The notes: generated from the letters alone by a model not told the origin. A stretch of DNA of 24,022 nucleotides from Trichloromonas sp034002365 (GCA_034002365.1 JAVFAR010000036.1:1-24022); one strand, 5' to 3'; shown: positions 1 through 10,187, counted from the first letter of the stretch. Numbers and translations are program-made.

Positions 1-195
1 ACCGGATTGTTGACCCTGGCCGCCAGCGCATTCGCCGCCGGTTCCGCGAGCGGCGGCAGCGGTCTCCTCGTCTGGCTCTTTCTCGGCTTCTTCGGCCTGA
101 TCGTCGCCACCCAGCTGGTTCCGGCGGTGATGCTGGTCATCGGCATCGCCAAGGGCGTGACCTCGAGCAGCGAAGCAACGGAGGCCGGCAAGTAA
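1..195 (+). CDS. Small secreted/membrane protein, 5' end outside the window
   Basis: The reading frame is open from base 1 and ends at TAA 193-195, so the start lies upstream and only the C-terminal 64 codons or so are visible. The visible part begins with the end of a signal-peptide-like stretch (LLTLAASAFA followed by AGSASGGSG). A hydrophobic segment of about 30 residues follows (GLLVWLFLGFFGLIVATQLV onward) and then a short polar tail ending TEAGK. This looks like a cleaved signal peptide, a Gly/Ser-rich spacer and one long or two short membrane segments. I associate similar tiny proteins with Geobacter-type genomes, but no function is known to me. A strong terminator follows 15 bases after the stop, so it is the last gene of its transcript. 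Confidence 0.6.
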   Translation, partial: TGLLTLAASAFAAGSASGGSGLLVWLFLGFFGLIVATQLVPAVMLVIGIAKGVTSSSEATEAGK

Positions 196-210
196 TCGGC
201 TGAAGCGAAA

Positions 211-265
211 ACGACAAAAAAACGGCAGGAACGGTTCACGAACCGTCCCTGCCGTTTTTTGTCGT
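211..265. terminator. Bidirectional intrinsic terminator
   Basis: A long near-perfect inverted repeat has arms ACGACAAAAAAACGGCAGG and CCTGCCGTTTTTTGTCGT, with a further inner dyad ACGGTT/AACCGT around a CACG loop. The A-rich left arm and T-rich right arm give a U-tract after the hairpin in both directions. It can therefore end both the plus-strand small gene and the minus-strand DUF169 gene that stops at 286. Confidence 0.93.
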
Positions 266-285
266 GCTTCTTGATGGAGAGGTTT

Positions 286-1041
286 TCAGCGATCCTCGGC
301 GCCGGTGGTGAAGGTCGGCGGCAGCTCGCAGCGCTCGGGAATCTGGAAGGGGATGGGGTAGCGGATGCCGGCTTTATGGGTGGCGGCCAGGCCTTCCGCC
401 GTGCGCTCCAGCCACTGGTCAGGAATACCGACGATCAGTTCGTGATCCTGGGTCATGGCGAAGCGGCGATCCCCCAGGCAGGGAATCTCGATTACCGGCT
501 CGCCGGTCTTGGCCGCCTGGGCGATCCCCCGGGCGCAGACCCCGGCATCCCCCGAACTTTTCATGACGAATTCCCCACCCTGATGATAGAGGAAGGCCTG
601 GATGAAGCGCATGGCCTGGGCGCCGTTGACGTAGAGCACCACCAGATCGGGGCTCAGTCCCGCCAGGGGGCGGCTCAGGGGATAGGTCAGCACCCCGGCG
701 ATCTTTTCGCTCAGGCGCGGCATGGACTTCTGCATGGCCCGGGCGGCCAGTTCATCCTTCTGGTAAACCGAACAGTTGACCGTGCCGGAGAGTACCCGCT
801 CGGGGGGCGCGACCAAGCCGACGGCGGCCGCGCCGAGAACGCAATGACTGCATTCCGCCGTGCACCAGGTCGGCCAGCCGTAATAACGGCTGTAGGCGAT
901 CTGCTGGCAGACCGCCAGATGCTTGTCGCGCAGGCGGATTTTTTGCCCCGCGATCGTTTCCGCATCGCGGATCAGATTGACCCCCACCGCCTGGGTCGCC
1001 GGGTTGACCGTTTCTTTCACCGTCGCCAGAAATTCTTCCAT
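286..1041 (-). CDS. DUF169 family protein
   Basis: This 251-residue protein has the general look of the DUF169 family (COG2043), which is widespread in anaerobes and archaea and has no firmly established biochemical role. It is soluble, with no signal peptide or membrane segment. It is rich in cysteine: C45, C60, C64, C67 and C90 lie in the N-terminal half, with C60-x3-C64-x2-C67 in WCTAECSHC, and two more lie near residues 169 and 189. Metal or cluster binding is plausible, but this is my inference. ATG at 1039-1041 is preceded by a strong AAGGAGGAG-type Shine-Dalgarno. It lies 114 bases downstream of the M20 peptidase gene on the same strand, with a repeat element and a dyad in between, so it may have its own promoter. 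Confidence 0.85.
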   Translation of the reverse strand: MEEFLATVKETVNPATQAVGVNLIRDAETIAGQKIRLRDKHLAVCQQIAYSRYYGWPTWCTAECSHCVLGAAAVGLVAPPERVLSGTVNCSVYQKDELAARAMQKSMPRLSEKIAGVLTYPLSRPLAGLSPDLVVLYVNGAQAMRFIQAFLYHQGGEFVMKSSGDAGVCARGIAQAAKTGEPVIEIPCLGDRRFAMTQDHELIVGIPDQWLERTAEGLAATHKAGIRYPIPFQIPERCELPPTFTTGAEDR

Positions 1042-1055
1042 CCGCTCCTCCTTCG

Positions 1056-1087
1056 CTGATAAACAAACAATGTTTTATTGATATCAG
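1056..1087 (-). promoter_or_regulatory. AT-rich dyad upstream of the DUF169 gene, possible operator
   Basis: A 32-base AT-rich stretch in otherwise GC-rich DNA is bounded by the inverted arms CTGATA (1056-1061) and TATCAG (1082-1087). It sits just upstream of the ribosome binding site of the DUF169 gene. I could not assign convincing -35 and -10 boxes inside it. An operator or promoter role is inferred from position and base composition only. Confidence 0.35.
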
Positions 1088-1114
1088 AAAAGAGAGCGCC
1101 GGTCGAGACTTTTT

Positions 1115-1150
1115 ACGCCCTTCGGCTCCGCTCAGGGAACGCCCTTCGGC
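1115..1150. repeat. REP-like extragenic repeat with hairpins
   Basis: The 12-mer ACGCCCTTCGGC occurs twice, at 1115-1126 and 1139-1150, around GCTCAGGG. The second copy also forms a hairpin, AACGCC/GGCGTT. The CCCTTCG...GCTCAGGG pattern resembles extragenic palindromes seen in many bacterial genomes. It begins right after the stop of the M20 gene (minus strand), where it could act as a transcript 3' end, although there is no clear U-tract. Confidence 0.5.
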
Positions 1151-1155
1151 GTTGG

Positions 1156-2292
1156 TCAGGGGGCGGTCTTGGCCGCCAGGCAGAGGGCGGCGTAGATGCG
1201 GGCGGCGGCGACGACTTCGGAAAAGATGGTCTGCTCGTCGGAGGTGTGGGCGGTTTCCAGGGAGCCGGGGCCGAGGATCAGCGGCTGGACGCCGGCTTCG
1301 AAGAAGAGGTTGCCGTCCGAGTGGGAGCGGAAGGCATCGAACTTCAGGGGGAGGCCGAGACGCGGGTAGAGCTCGGCCAGTTCGGTGGCGAGCCAGTTGT
1401 CGGTGTCGAGACGGTAGCCCCGGGAATCGAAGGTGAAGGTCATCTCCAGATCGAGGTTGTCGATGGCGCTGGCGGCGACTTCGATCTGGGCTTCCATGGC
1501 CTGGCGCACCGTCGCCGGGTCGGTTTCGGGGGGCAGATGCAGGTCGATCCAGGCTTCGCAGCGGTCGGGGACGACGAAGCCGGCGCGGGAGGAACTGAGT
1601 TCGCGGATGGAATAGACCAGTTCCGGGGTTTCCCGGTCGAAGAGGGGGTGGCGGCCGAGGAGGAGCAGCACCCGCAGCATCGATTCGACGGCGTTGTGTC
1701 CGAGTTCGGGGAGGGAGGAATGGGTGCGGCGGCCGCGGGTCATGAGTCCGGCTTCGAGGTAGCCGTAGTGGCTGAAGCAGGCCGCCAGGGACGTCGGTTC
1801 GCCGATCACCACCCAGGGGGGCGTCTCCCCGGTGAGAAAGGTCGCGCTGCCGTCGCCGTTCTCTTCTTCGCCGACCACCAGCAGCAGGCCGACCGGGGGG
1901 CGCTCCTCCTCGGGGAGGACGGCGAGGGCGAGAAAGGCCTCGACCATGGCGGCGCAGCCCCCCTTCATGTCGGCGCTGCCGAGGCCGTGGATGATCCCTT
2001 CTTCTTCGCGCGGGCCGAATTCCTCCAGGTCCCAGGCGGTCACCGTGTCGACGTGGCCGACCAGGTAGAGGCGCGGCGGCGCCGGGCCTATCGTCACCCG
2101 CAGATTGTAACGGTCCTCCTCGACGATCTGCCGTTCGACGGCGAAGCCGGCCTGGGTCAGCAGGTCCTCGAGATAGAGCTGGACATCCTCTTCCTTACCG
2201 GCGGGCGAGTAGATCTCCAGCATCTCCATGAGGGTGCGGCGCAGCCGGGTCGGGTCGACGGCGCGCCAGAGGGTGTCGCGGGTCTCGCTCAT
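1156..2292 (-). CDS. M20 family zinc metallopeptidase/deacylase (ArgE/DapE-like)
   Basis: This 378-residue cytoplasmic enzyme belongs to the M20 amidohydrolase/peptidase family, which includes acetylornithine deacetylase and succinyl-diaminopimelate desuccinylase. The metal-site signatures are all present in order: H80-V-D82 (YLVGHVDTV), the bridging D108 in GSADMKGG, the catalytic GEEE at 141-144, E165 in IGEPT, and H349 in the C-terminal AHTSDE. The lid/dimerisation domain falls at about residues 170-290. The family has many substrates (acetylornithine, succinyl-DAP, dipeptides, acyl-amino acids) and the sequence alone does not decide between them. Its ATG overlaps the stop of the upstream acetyltransferase gene in an ATGA at 2289-2292, so the two are probably translationally coupled. 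An acetyltransferase next to a deacylase suggests related amino-acid or N-acyl substrates, but this is inference. Confidence 0.9.
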   Translation of the reverse strand: MSETRDTLWRAVDPTRLRRTLMEMLEIYSPAGKEEDVQLYLEDLLTQAGFAVERQIVEEDRYNLRVTIGPAPPRLYLVGHVDTVTAWDLEEFGPREEEGIIHGLGSADMKGGCAAMVEAFLALAVLPEEERPPVGLLLVVGEEENGDGSATFLTGETPPWVVIGEPTSLAACFSHYGYLEAGLMTRGRRTHSSLPELGHNAVESMLRVLLLLGRHPLFDRETPELVYSIRELSSSRAGFVVPDRCEAWIDLHLPPETDPATVRQAMEAQIEVAASAIDNLDLEMTFTFDSRGYRLDTDNWLATELAELYPRLGLPLKFDAFRSHSDGNLFFEAGVQPLILGPGSLETAHTSDEQTIFSEVVAAARIYAALCLAAKTAP

Positions 2293-2822
2293 TTATGCTT
2301 CTCCGGTTTTTTGCGTTTTTTCGGACTCTTGCGCGAGAGGTTGAGGGTCATGTAGACATGCTGCTGGATGTTGCCGAAACCCTGCTTCTGGAAGAAGTGA
2401 ATCCCCGCCGTATTATCGGCATCGGTGTCGACGATGATCATGCGCACCCCCTGTTCGCGCATGCGCCGCTTGATCTCCTTGAACAGGGCGGCACCGACTC
2501 CGCCTTTCTGCAGGCCCGGGCGTACGCCGAGCCAGACCAGATAGCCGTATTTCCAGGCGGAATTACTCTTTTCCACGGTCGTGCCGAGGGCGAATCCGAG
2601 AATCTTTTCCCCCTGTTCGGCGACCAGGCAGAGTTCGCTGTCCGAATTGTAGAGGGTGGTGATTTCGTACTCGTCCCAGGTTCGGTACATGCTGGGGGAA
2701 TAGTCGGAGGTGAAGAGGTCCTCGCCGATATGAAAGACGATGGGAAAATCGTCGATGGTCATCTCGCGGATGCAGAGTTCCTCTTCTTCGGGTTGCAACG
2801 GTTCAGTCGGTTCGCTGGTCAT
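2289..2822 (-). CDS. GNAT family N-acetyltransferase (RimI-like)
   Basis: A 177-residue single-domain GNAT acetyltransferase. The acetyl-CoA pyrophosphate loop is seen as GLQKGGVGAAL (the Q/R-x-x-G-x-G/A motif), preceded by the strand YLVWLGV and followed by the helix LFKEIKRRM. The later IIVDTDADNTAGIHFFQKQG matches motif B, in which an amino acid lies near the end of the fold and N and F residues are conserved. The N-terminus is acidic (EPTEPLQPEEEE). The C-terminus is very basic (SPKKRKKPEKHK) and may contact nucleic acid or ribosome. The family acetylates protein N-termini, amino acids or small molecules, and the substrate here is unknown. It is the first gene of a minus-strand unit and overlaps the M20 gene by four bases. 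Confidence 0.9.
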   Translation of the reverse strand: MTSEPTEPLQPEEEELCIREMTIDDFPIVFHIGEDLFTSDYSPSMYRTWDEYEITTLYNSDSELCLVAEQGEKILGFALGTTVEKSNSAWKYGYLVWLGVRPGLQKGGVGAALFKEIKRRMREQGVRMIIVDTDADNTAGIHFFQKQGFGNIQQHVYMTLNLSRKSPKKRKKPEKHK

Positions 2823-2885
2823 GAAAAGCCTCGCAAGGAAAAGGGAAACGCACCTAATATAACAGACCAGCCGCTTTTGTGTGAC

Positions 2886-2914
2886 TTGTTATGCGGAGCT
2901 TTTGCGGTTATGAT
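2886..2914 (+). promoter_or_regulatory. Sigma70-type promoter for the DUF445 gene
   Basis: TTGTTA at 2886-2891 and TATGAT at 2909-2914 are separated by 17 bases. Transcription would start near 2921, giving a leader of only about 17 bases before the TTG start at 2938, with GGAG between them. Confidence 0.65.
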
Positions 2915-2937
2915 GCCAAAAAAAACCGGAGTCGACC

Positions 2938-4539
2938 TTGCCTGACTGGACCTTCCAAGAAATTCTGCCCTATCTTGTCCCGCCCCTGCTCGGGGCCTTT
3001 ATCGGCTACGTCACCAACCACATCGCCATCCGCATGCTCTTTCGGCCCCTGCGCCCCTGGCGGGTTTTCGGCCTGCGCCTGCCGCTGACGCCGGGGATCA
3101 TTCCCGGTAAGCGCGGCGAACTGGCGGAAAAAATGGGGGAGATGGTCGGCAGCCATCTGCTGACCTCGGAGGATGTCGGCCTCGCCCTGGAAAAAGAGGG
3201 GTTCCGCCGGGAACTGAAAGGGGCCGTGGCGGACAAGCTCGGCCTCTTCCTCGACCGCGACCTGGGGCCGGTGGCCTCGCTGGTCCCGGCCGAGTTGCGC
3301 GGCCGCTTTGCCGACCTGGTGGAACTGCTGCGCTGGAAACTGGTCAAGGGGATCTTCGAATATCTGGATAGCCCCGAGTTCGAGCGGCTGTTGCGCAGCT
3401 ATCTGGCGCGCAAGGGGAACGAGCTGCTGGCCAAGGATCTGGAGAACTTTCTCACTCCCGAACGCTATCAGGCTCTGCGCGGCCATCTCGACGACAAACT
3501 CTCGCGTTTTCTGCGCTCGGACGGTGTGGCCCGCGCCGTGGCCGCCTTCGTCGACAGCAAGACCGAACAGTGGGTGACCTCGCAGCGCAGCCTGCGCGAG
3601 GTGCTGCCCGCCGGACTGGTGGAGGTCGTGCTGAGCCAGCTGGAAAAAGAAGTGCCGCCGGTGCTGGAACGCTTCGGCGGCATGCTCTACGATCCCGAAT
3701 TCCGGGGGCGGCTGGTGAAGAAGGCGCGGGAGGGGATCGAGGGCTTTCTCGACTCCCTCGGTGGTCTCTCGGCGATTCTCGCCGGCTTCTTCGACATGGA
3801 CAAGGTCTACGGGCGCATTCCCGAATTTCTCGACAAGGCCGGCGAGGAGATTTCCCGCTGGCTGCGGGAGGAGAAGACCCAGGCCCAGGTGGCCACGGCC
3901 ATCCGCGAGCGCCTCGACGGTTTCCTCGACCGGCCGGTGGCCTCTTATCTGGAAAAGGTGCCTTACGAAAAGGTCGCCGGCACCCGCCGATTCATCCGCG
4001 AGCGGGTGGTTGCCGGCGTCCAGGGGCGGCGGGCCGCCGAAACCCTGCTCGCTTTCGCCGAACGAGGGGTGGAGCGGATCAAGGACAGCTCCTTCGGCTC
4101 TCTGTTGCAGCGGCTGCTTCCCGAGGGGGGGCTGGAGCGGGCCCGGGATCTTTTCGCCGAGCGCTTGCTGGCCGAGCTGCGGACCCCGGCGGCGCGGGAG
4201 GCGCTCGATAAGATTCTCGCCGAGCGCTTCGAGCTCTGGCTTTTCCGCAAGCCGCTGGGCCGGCTCTCGGCGCGGGTTCCCGCCGACCTGCGCGAGGAGC
4301 TGGAAGCCGGGCTCTTCAAACAGCTGGCCGAGCTGCTGAAAAAAGAGGTGCCGCCTCTGGTCGAAACCCTCAACGTGCGGCGGATTGTCGAGGATAAGGT
4401 CAATTCCCTCGATATACTGAAGGTCGAAGGTCTGCTCATGGGCATCATGAAAGAGCAGTTCAAATACATCAATCTTTTCGGCGCCCTGCTTGGTTTCATC
4501 ATCGGGCTGGTAAATCTGTTTCTGCTGAAATTGGTCTGA
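2938..4539 (+). CDS. DUF445 family membrane protein
   Basis: A 533-residue protein of the DUF445 family (YheB-like), function unknown. It has a hydrophobic N-terminal hairpin with the family's typical YVTNHIAIRMLFRP sequence at about residues 24-37 and a PGIIPGKRGELA motif at about 52-63. A long helical, charged middle region (about 65-500) follows, and one membrane segment lies at the extreme C-terminus (FGALLGFIIGLVNLFLLKLV). This suggests an inner-membrane protein whose amphipathic helical domain lies between N- and C-terminal anchors. The start is TTG at 2938: GGAG lies 7 bases upstream, and the residues right after it match the family N-terminus. Glycogen phosphorylase follows 85 bases later with no terminator visible, so the two may be cotranscribed. 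Confidence 0.88.
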   Translation: MPDWTFQEILPYLVPPLLGAFIGYVTNHIAIRMLFRPLRPWRVFGLRLPLTPGIIPGKRGELAEKMGEMVGSHLLTSEDVGLALEKEGFRRELKGAVADKLGLFLDRDLGPVASLVPAELRGRFADLVELLRWKLVKGIFEYLDSPEFERLLRSYLARKGNELLAKDLENFLTPERYQALRGHLDDKLSRFLRSDGVARAVAAFVDSKTEQWVTSQRSLREVLPAGLVEVVLSQLEKEVPPVLERFGGMLYDPEFRGRLVKKAREGIEGFLDSLGGLSAILAGFFDMDKVYGRIPEFLDKAGEEISRWLREEKTQAQVATAIRERLDGFLDRPVASYLEKVPYEKVAGTRRFIRERVVAGVQGRRAAETLLAFAERGVERIKDSSFGSLLQRLLPEGGLERARDLFAERLLAELRTPAAREALDKILAERFELWLFRKPLGRLSARVPADLREELEAGLFKQLAELLKKEVPPLVETLNVRRIVEDKVNSLDILKVEGLLMGIMKEQFKYINLFGALLGFIIGLVNLFLLKLV

Positions 4540-4596
4540 GCTTGTCCGACAGCGAGCCTCTGTCCGCTCGCGCCGTAATTTCCGGACATTTCACAC

Positions 4597-4611
4597 GCGG
4601 ATTGCATCCGC
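4597..4611 (+). promoter_or_regulatory. Small hairpin next to the glgP ribosome binding site
   Basis: GCGGAT and ATCCGC form a perfect 6-bp stem around a TGC loop. It ends two bases before the AGGAG Shine-Dalgarno at 4614-4618. It may affect translation initiation of glgP. No larger riboswitch architecture is evident in the 85-base spacer. Confidence 0.4.
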
Positions 4612-4624
4612 ATAGGAGTTGACG

Positions 4625-7132
<2,508 letters not shown>

Positions 7133-7169
7133 CCGGCTGACATATTCGCGTCACCCGACTAAATAAAAC

Positions 7170-7206
7170 AGGGCCGCTCCGGATGGGGGCGGCCCTGAAC
7201 TTTTTT
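7170..7206. terminator. Intrinsic terminator after glgP
   Basis: AGGGCCGC (7170-7177) pairs with GCGGCCCT (7189-7196), and TTTTTT follows four bases later at 7201-7206. It lies between the convergent glgP and histidine kinase genes. The upstream AAATAAAA could serve the opposite direction. Confidence 0.85.
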
Positions 7207-7229
7207 GCGGGAGGGATAGGCGTCAGACG

Positions 7230-8789
7230 TCAGCTTGCGGGGAGGAAGAAGCCGATGCGGCTGCCCCGGCCCGGGGCGCCGGCGATCCACACCTTTCCGC
7301 CGTGAGCCTGGACGATGTTCTTGACGATGCACAGACCCAGACCGGTGCCGCGGGGGGCGGTGTTCGAGCCGTCGGCGCGGTAGAAGGGGTCGAAGGCGCG
7401 GGCCTGCTCCGCGGCGCTCATCCCCCGGCCTTCATCCTCAACCTCGATGCGGGCGCCGCCGGCTTCGCCGGAAAGGTGCAGGCGGATCGTCTTTCCGGCC
7501 GGTGAATATTTGATGGCGTTGCTGATCAGGTTGCCCAGCCCCTGGCTGATGCGCAGGGGATCGCAGAGGCAGGCGGCGGGAAAGTCCTCCCTCCGGCGGA
7601 TCTCGATGGAACGGTCGGGGAAGAGCTGGCGGTAGCGGTGCGCCGTCTTGCCGATCAGGGTGGCGAGATCCACGGCTTCGCGGTTCAAGGGGATGGCTTG
7701 ACCATTTTCCATGCGGTCGAGATCGAGGAGTTTGTTGGTCAGCTCGTAGAGATACTCGGCGTTGTCGTGGACTTCGGCGATGAAGGCCCGTTTCTGCTCG
7801 TCGCTGAAGTCGCCGTAGCTCTGTTCGTCGTGCAGCAGGTTGGCGTAGCCGAGGATCGAGGTCAAAGGCGTGCTCAGTTCGTGGGCGGCGGTGGAGATGA
7901 ACGGGGTTTTCATCCGGGCGATCCGGCGTTCGGCGGTAATGTCCCGGAGAATGACCAGGGTCTCGCCCTGGCGCTTGCCGTCGAGCAGACGTCGGCGCGA
8001 TTGGGCGAGATCGTCGGCCATGCCGTTGAAGGACTGGGCGAGGAGGCCGATTTCGCCGTCGCGGCGGATGACCGCCCGCGCCGAGAGTTCTCCCCGGCCG
8101 AAGCGCTCCGCCGCGTTGCGCAGTTCCGCCAGGGGGCGACTCAGCCGTCCGGAGAAGGCGGCGCCCGCCGTCAGGGCGAGGGCGATGCCCGCCGCCGTCG
8201 CGGCGATGGTGGTGCGGATGCCGTCTTGGATGATGTCGTTGCCCTGATCCTTGGTCTCGACCAGTTCCCATTTTTCGTGTTCGAGGGCCTTTTCGATGGC
8301 GGCGTGGAAGCGGCTTTCCCGTTCCTGCAGGCGGTGAAAGGCATCGAGCAGTTCCTTCCCCCCGGCGCCGGCATGGATGATGTCCATCAGCGCCAGGGTC
8401 GAGCTTTGCAGCCGGCTCCCCTGGGTACGCACCTCGGCGAGAAAGGACTCCTCTTCGGGAAAGAGGGTGCGCACCATCGTTTCGTAGCGCAGCAGGGCTT
8501 CGACAAAAGTGAAACTGGCCCGGGTCAGTTTTTTTCTCGGGGCGTCGAGGGCGGCAGGGGTTTCGGGGCTGGCGAGCATGATCAGGCCGAAGTCCGCCGC
8601 CGAGGCCGAGATGTTCATCCCCGCCCGGCGCAGGGCATCCAGGACACCGCTGACGGGCAAGAGGTCGTTGCGCACGAATTCGAATTCGCGATGGATGGTT
8701 TGGGTGGCGCGAATGCCGATGGCGCCGATGAGACCGGCGAGAATCGCCATGAAGATGGTGCTGAGGATCAGGATGCCGCGCAGACGCAT
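7230..8789 (-). CDS. Sensor histidine kinase with HAMP domain, orphan
   Basis: A 519-residue inner-membrane two-component sensor. TM1 is at about residues 5-27, a periplasmic helical sensor region is at 28-190, TM2 is at 192-212 and HAMP is at about 214-265. HisKA follows with the phospho-accepting H303 in AAHELSTPLTSILGY, then the HATPase domain with N-box (GNLISNAIKYSP, about 419-430), G1 (DEGRGM, 452-457) and G2 (GTGLGLCIVK, 481-490). Between HAMP and the H-box only a stub like the end of a PAS domain remains (GETLVILRDITAERR, about 275-289), as if a PAS domain had been lost. No response regulator lies beside it, so its partner is elsewhere. The ligand is unknown. ATG at 8787-8789 follows a weak GAGAG. 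Confidence 0.95.
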   Translation of the reverse strand: MRLRGILILSTIFMAILAGLIGAIGIRATQTIHREFEFVRNDLLPVSGVLDALRRAGMNISASAADFGLIMLASPETPAALDAPRKKLTRASFTFVEALLRYETMVRTLFPEEESFLAEVRTQGSRLQSSTLALMDIIHAGAGGKELLDAFHRLQERESRFHAAIEKALEHEKWELVETKDQGNDIIQDGIRTTIAATAAGIALALTAGAAFSGRLSRPLAELRNAAERFGRGELSARAVIRRDGEIGLLAQSFNGMADDLAQSRRRLLDGKRQGETLVILRDITAERRIARMKTPFISTAAHELSTPLTSILGYANLLHDEQSYGDFSDEQKRAFIAEVHDNAEYLYELTNKLLDLDRMENGQAIPLNREAVDLATLIGKTAHRYRQLFPDRSIEIRRREDFPAACLCDPLRISQGLGNLISNAIKYSPAGKTIRLHLSGEAGGARIEVEDEGRGMSAAEQARAFDPFYRADGSNTAPRGTGLGLCIVKNIVQAHGGKVWIAGAPGRGSRIGFFLPAS

Positions 8790-8914
8790 GGAACTCTCAT
8801 GGTCAATTGAGGAGCATGGCGGTAAGAAATTTCCCGGATATTTGTGCTGAATTGTCCGGCAGCTTACGACGGAAGAGTGGGGTTAATTAAAAAACTTTTT
8901 GCAGGGCGGGGGGG

Positions 8915-8938
8915 TCCGGGGGAGCGGACTCCCCCGGA
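8915..8938 (-). terminator. Strong hairpin downstream of the aminotransferase gene
   Basis: A perfect 10-bp inverted repeat, TCCGGGGGAG and CTCCCCCGGA around a 4-base loop, lies 14 bases past the minus-strand stop at 8952. The nearest T-run on the minus strand is about 20 bases further on, so it may be a non-canonical terminator or an RNA 3'-end stabiliser. Confidence 0.55.
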
Positions 8939-8951
8939 AGGGTGGTATGGA

Positions 8952-10031
8952 TCAGGAGCGGACCTGGGGAAGAAGTTCTTCGAGCAGGCGGAAAAGTTCG
9001 TCGAGGTCGGCCTGGGTCATGTCGGCCATGTGCGGAATGCGGAAGGTCTGGTTCTTGATCTTGCCGTAGCCGTTGTCGATGGCGTAACCGCGCTCGCCGG
9101 CCAGCTTTTTGAGCTTTTCCAGATCGGTGCGGCCGTCGTTGGCGCCGGCGGTGAGGGTCAGGCTGCGGTAACCGTCGGCGGCGAAGAGGCCGAAGCCCTG
9201 ATCGAGCACCCATTGCCGGGTCGCTTCGGCCATGCGGCGATGGCGTTCGTAGCGGTTTTCCAAGCCTTCGGCGAAGAACTTGCGCAGCTGGTGGGCGAGG
9301 GCGTAGATCAGGCTCAGGGCCGGGGTGCTTGGGGTATTGTCCTTCAGGTCGTTGGCGGCGAACTCCTCGAAATCGAAGTAATAACCGCGATTGGGGATGG
9401 TCTTGGCCTTTTCCAGCGCCTTCGGCGAGACGGCGAAGACCGCCAGTCCCGGCGGCAGGCCGAAGGCCTTCTGCACCCCGGCCAGGCAGACGTCGGTGCC
9501 GAGAGCGCCGACGTCGATCTTCACCGCGCTCATGGAGGAGACGGTATCGACGATGAACGAGACCTCGGGATATTTTTTCATCACCTCGGCGATCTCCTCC
9601 AGGGGGGAGAGGACGCCGGTGGAGGTTTCGTTGTGGACCAGGGTCAGGGCATCGTACTTGCCGGTGGAAAGGGCGGCATCGACCATCTCCGGGGTGACCG
9701 GACGGCCCCAATCGGCGGAAAAGAGATCGGCCTCCAGCCCGCAGCGGCGGGTGACGTCGTGCCACTTGCTGCTGAAGGCGCCGTTGCCGAAGTTGGCGCA
9801 ACGCTTGCCGACCAGGTTGCGCACCGCCCCCTCCATGACCCCGAAGGCGCTGGAAGTGGAGAGAAAGACGGGATTCTCCGTGTTCAGCAGGCGTTTCAGG
9901 CCGGTCGTGACCTCGTGCTGGAGGGCGGCGTAGTCCTTGCCGCGGTGGCCGATCATCGGCGCGCACATGGCCTGGTAGACATCGGCGGCAACCTGCACCG
10001 GGCCGGGAATGTAGAGTTTCTTGTCCATCAC
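8952..10031 (-). CDS. Class V PLP aminotransferase (serine-glyoxylate/AGXT-like)
   Basis: A 359-residue cytosolic class V (SerC/AGXT-type) aminotransferase. Visible features are the N-terminal IPGPVQV, the GHRGKDY substrate loop, LVHNETSTG at about 131-139, the PLP-pyridine aspartate D162 in VDTVSS, and the Schiff-base K188 in AGVQKAFGLPPG. Family members move amino groups between serine, alanine or phosphoserine and 2-oxo acids such as glyoxylate or 3-phosphohydroxypyruvate. The exact substrate is not certain here. GTG at 10029-10031 is 6 bases from AGGAGG, and the next codon, ATG 10026-10028, is 9 bases away; either could be the start. It is preceded by a ZTP riboswitch, which supports a role in serine/glycine and one-carbon supply. 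Confidence 0.93.
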   Translation of the reverse strand: MMDKKLYIPGPVQVAADVYQAMCAPMIGHRGKDYAALQHEVTTGLKRLLNTENPVFLSTSSAFGVMEGAVRNLVGKRCANFGNGAFSSKWHDVTRRCGLEADLFSADWGRPVTPEMVDAALSTGKYDALTLVHNETSTGVLSPLEEIAEVMKKYPEVSFIVDTVSSMSAVKIDVGALGTDVCLAGVQKAFGLPPGLAVFAVSPKALEKAKTIPNRGYYFDFEEFAANDLKDNTPSTPALSLIYALAHQLRKFFAEGLENRYERHRRMAEATRQWVLDQGFGLFAADGYRSLTLTAGANDGRTDLEKLKKLAGERGYAIDNGYGKIKNQTFRIPHMADMTQADLDELFRLLEELLPQVRS

Positions 10032-10077
10032 GTGATTCCTCCTGTGGCGAAGAATGGCTGATCGGGCGAGCGCGATG

Positions 10078-10119
10078 AAAAAACGCCCGGCTCCGTCAAT
10101 GCGGAAAAGCCCAGGCGTT
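10078..10119 (-). terminator. Riboswitch expression-platform terminator
   Basis: On the minus strand AACGCCTGG pairs with CCGGGCGTT, with an inner TCCG/CGGA stem, followed directly by TTTTTT (10083-10078). The left arm is the aptamer's own conserved GCCTGGGC element. Ligand-stabilised aptamer and terminator are therefore mutually exclusive, which predicts an ON switch. Confidence 0.9.
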
Positions 10120-10187
10120 CGGCTGTCGCGGTCGAAAATCTCCTGCTCCCCGGTGGTTGCCCACCTTACGCCAGTTACAGGCGACCG
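10109..10187 (-). promoter_or_regulatory. ZTP (pfl) riboswitch aptamer
   Basis: The minus strand carries the hallmark conserved blocks of the ZMP/ZTP-sensing pfl RNA in the right order: AACTGGCG, then GGTGGG-CAA-CCACC, then GGGGAGC, and finally the 3' subdomain CGAACGCCTGGGC. An outer helix CGGTCG/CGACCG and an inner CCTG/CAGG close the first domain. The family senses ZMP and ZTP, which build up when 10-formyl-tetrahydrofolate is short, and commonly turns on purine, folate and one-carbon genes. It lies between a good promoter and the aminotransferase gene, and its last element overlaps a terminator. Confidence 0.95.

Noticed and set aside
1078..2355. 425-residue plus-strand open frame opposite the M20 gene
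   Set aside because: It is antisense to a gene with all M20 metal motifs, is Gly/Ala/Arg-rich without domain features, and reflects the high GC at codon position three.
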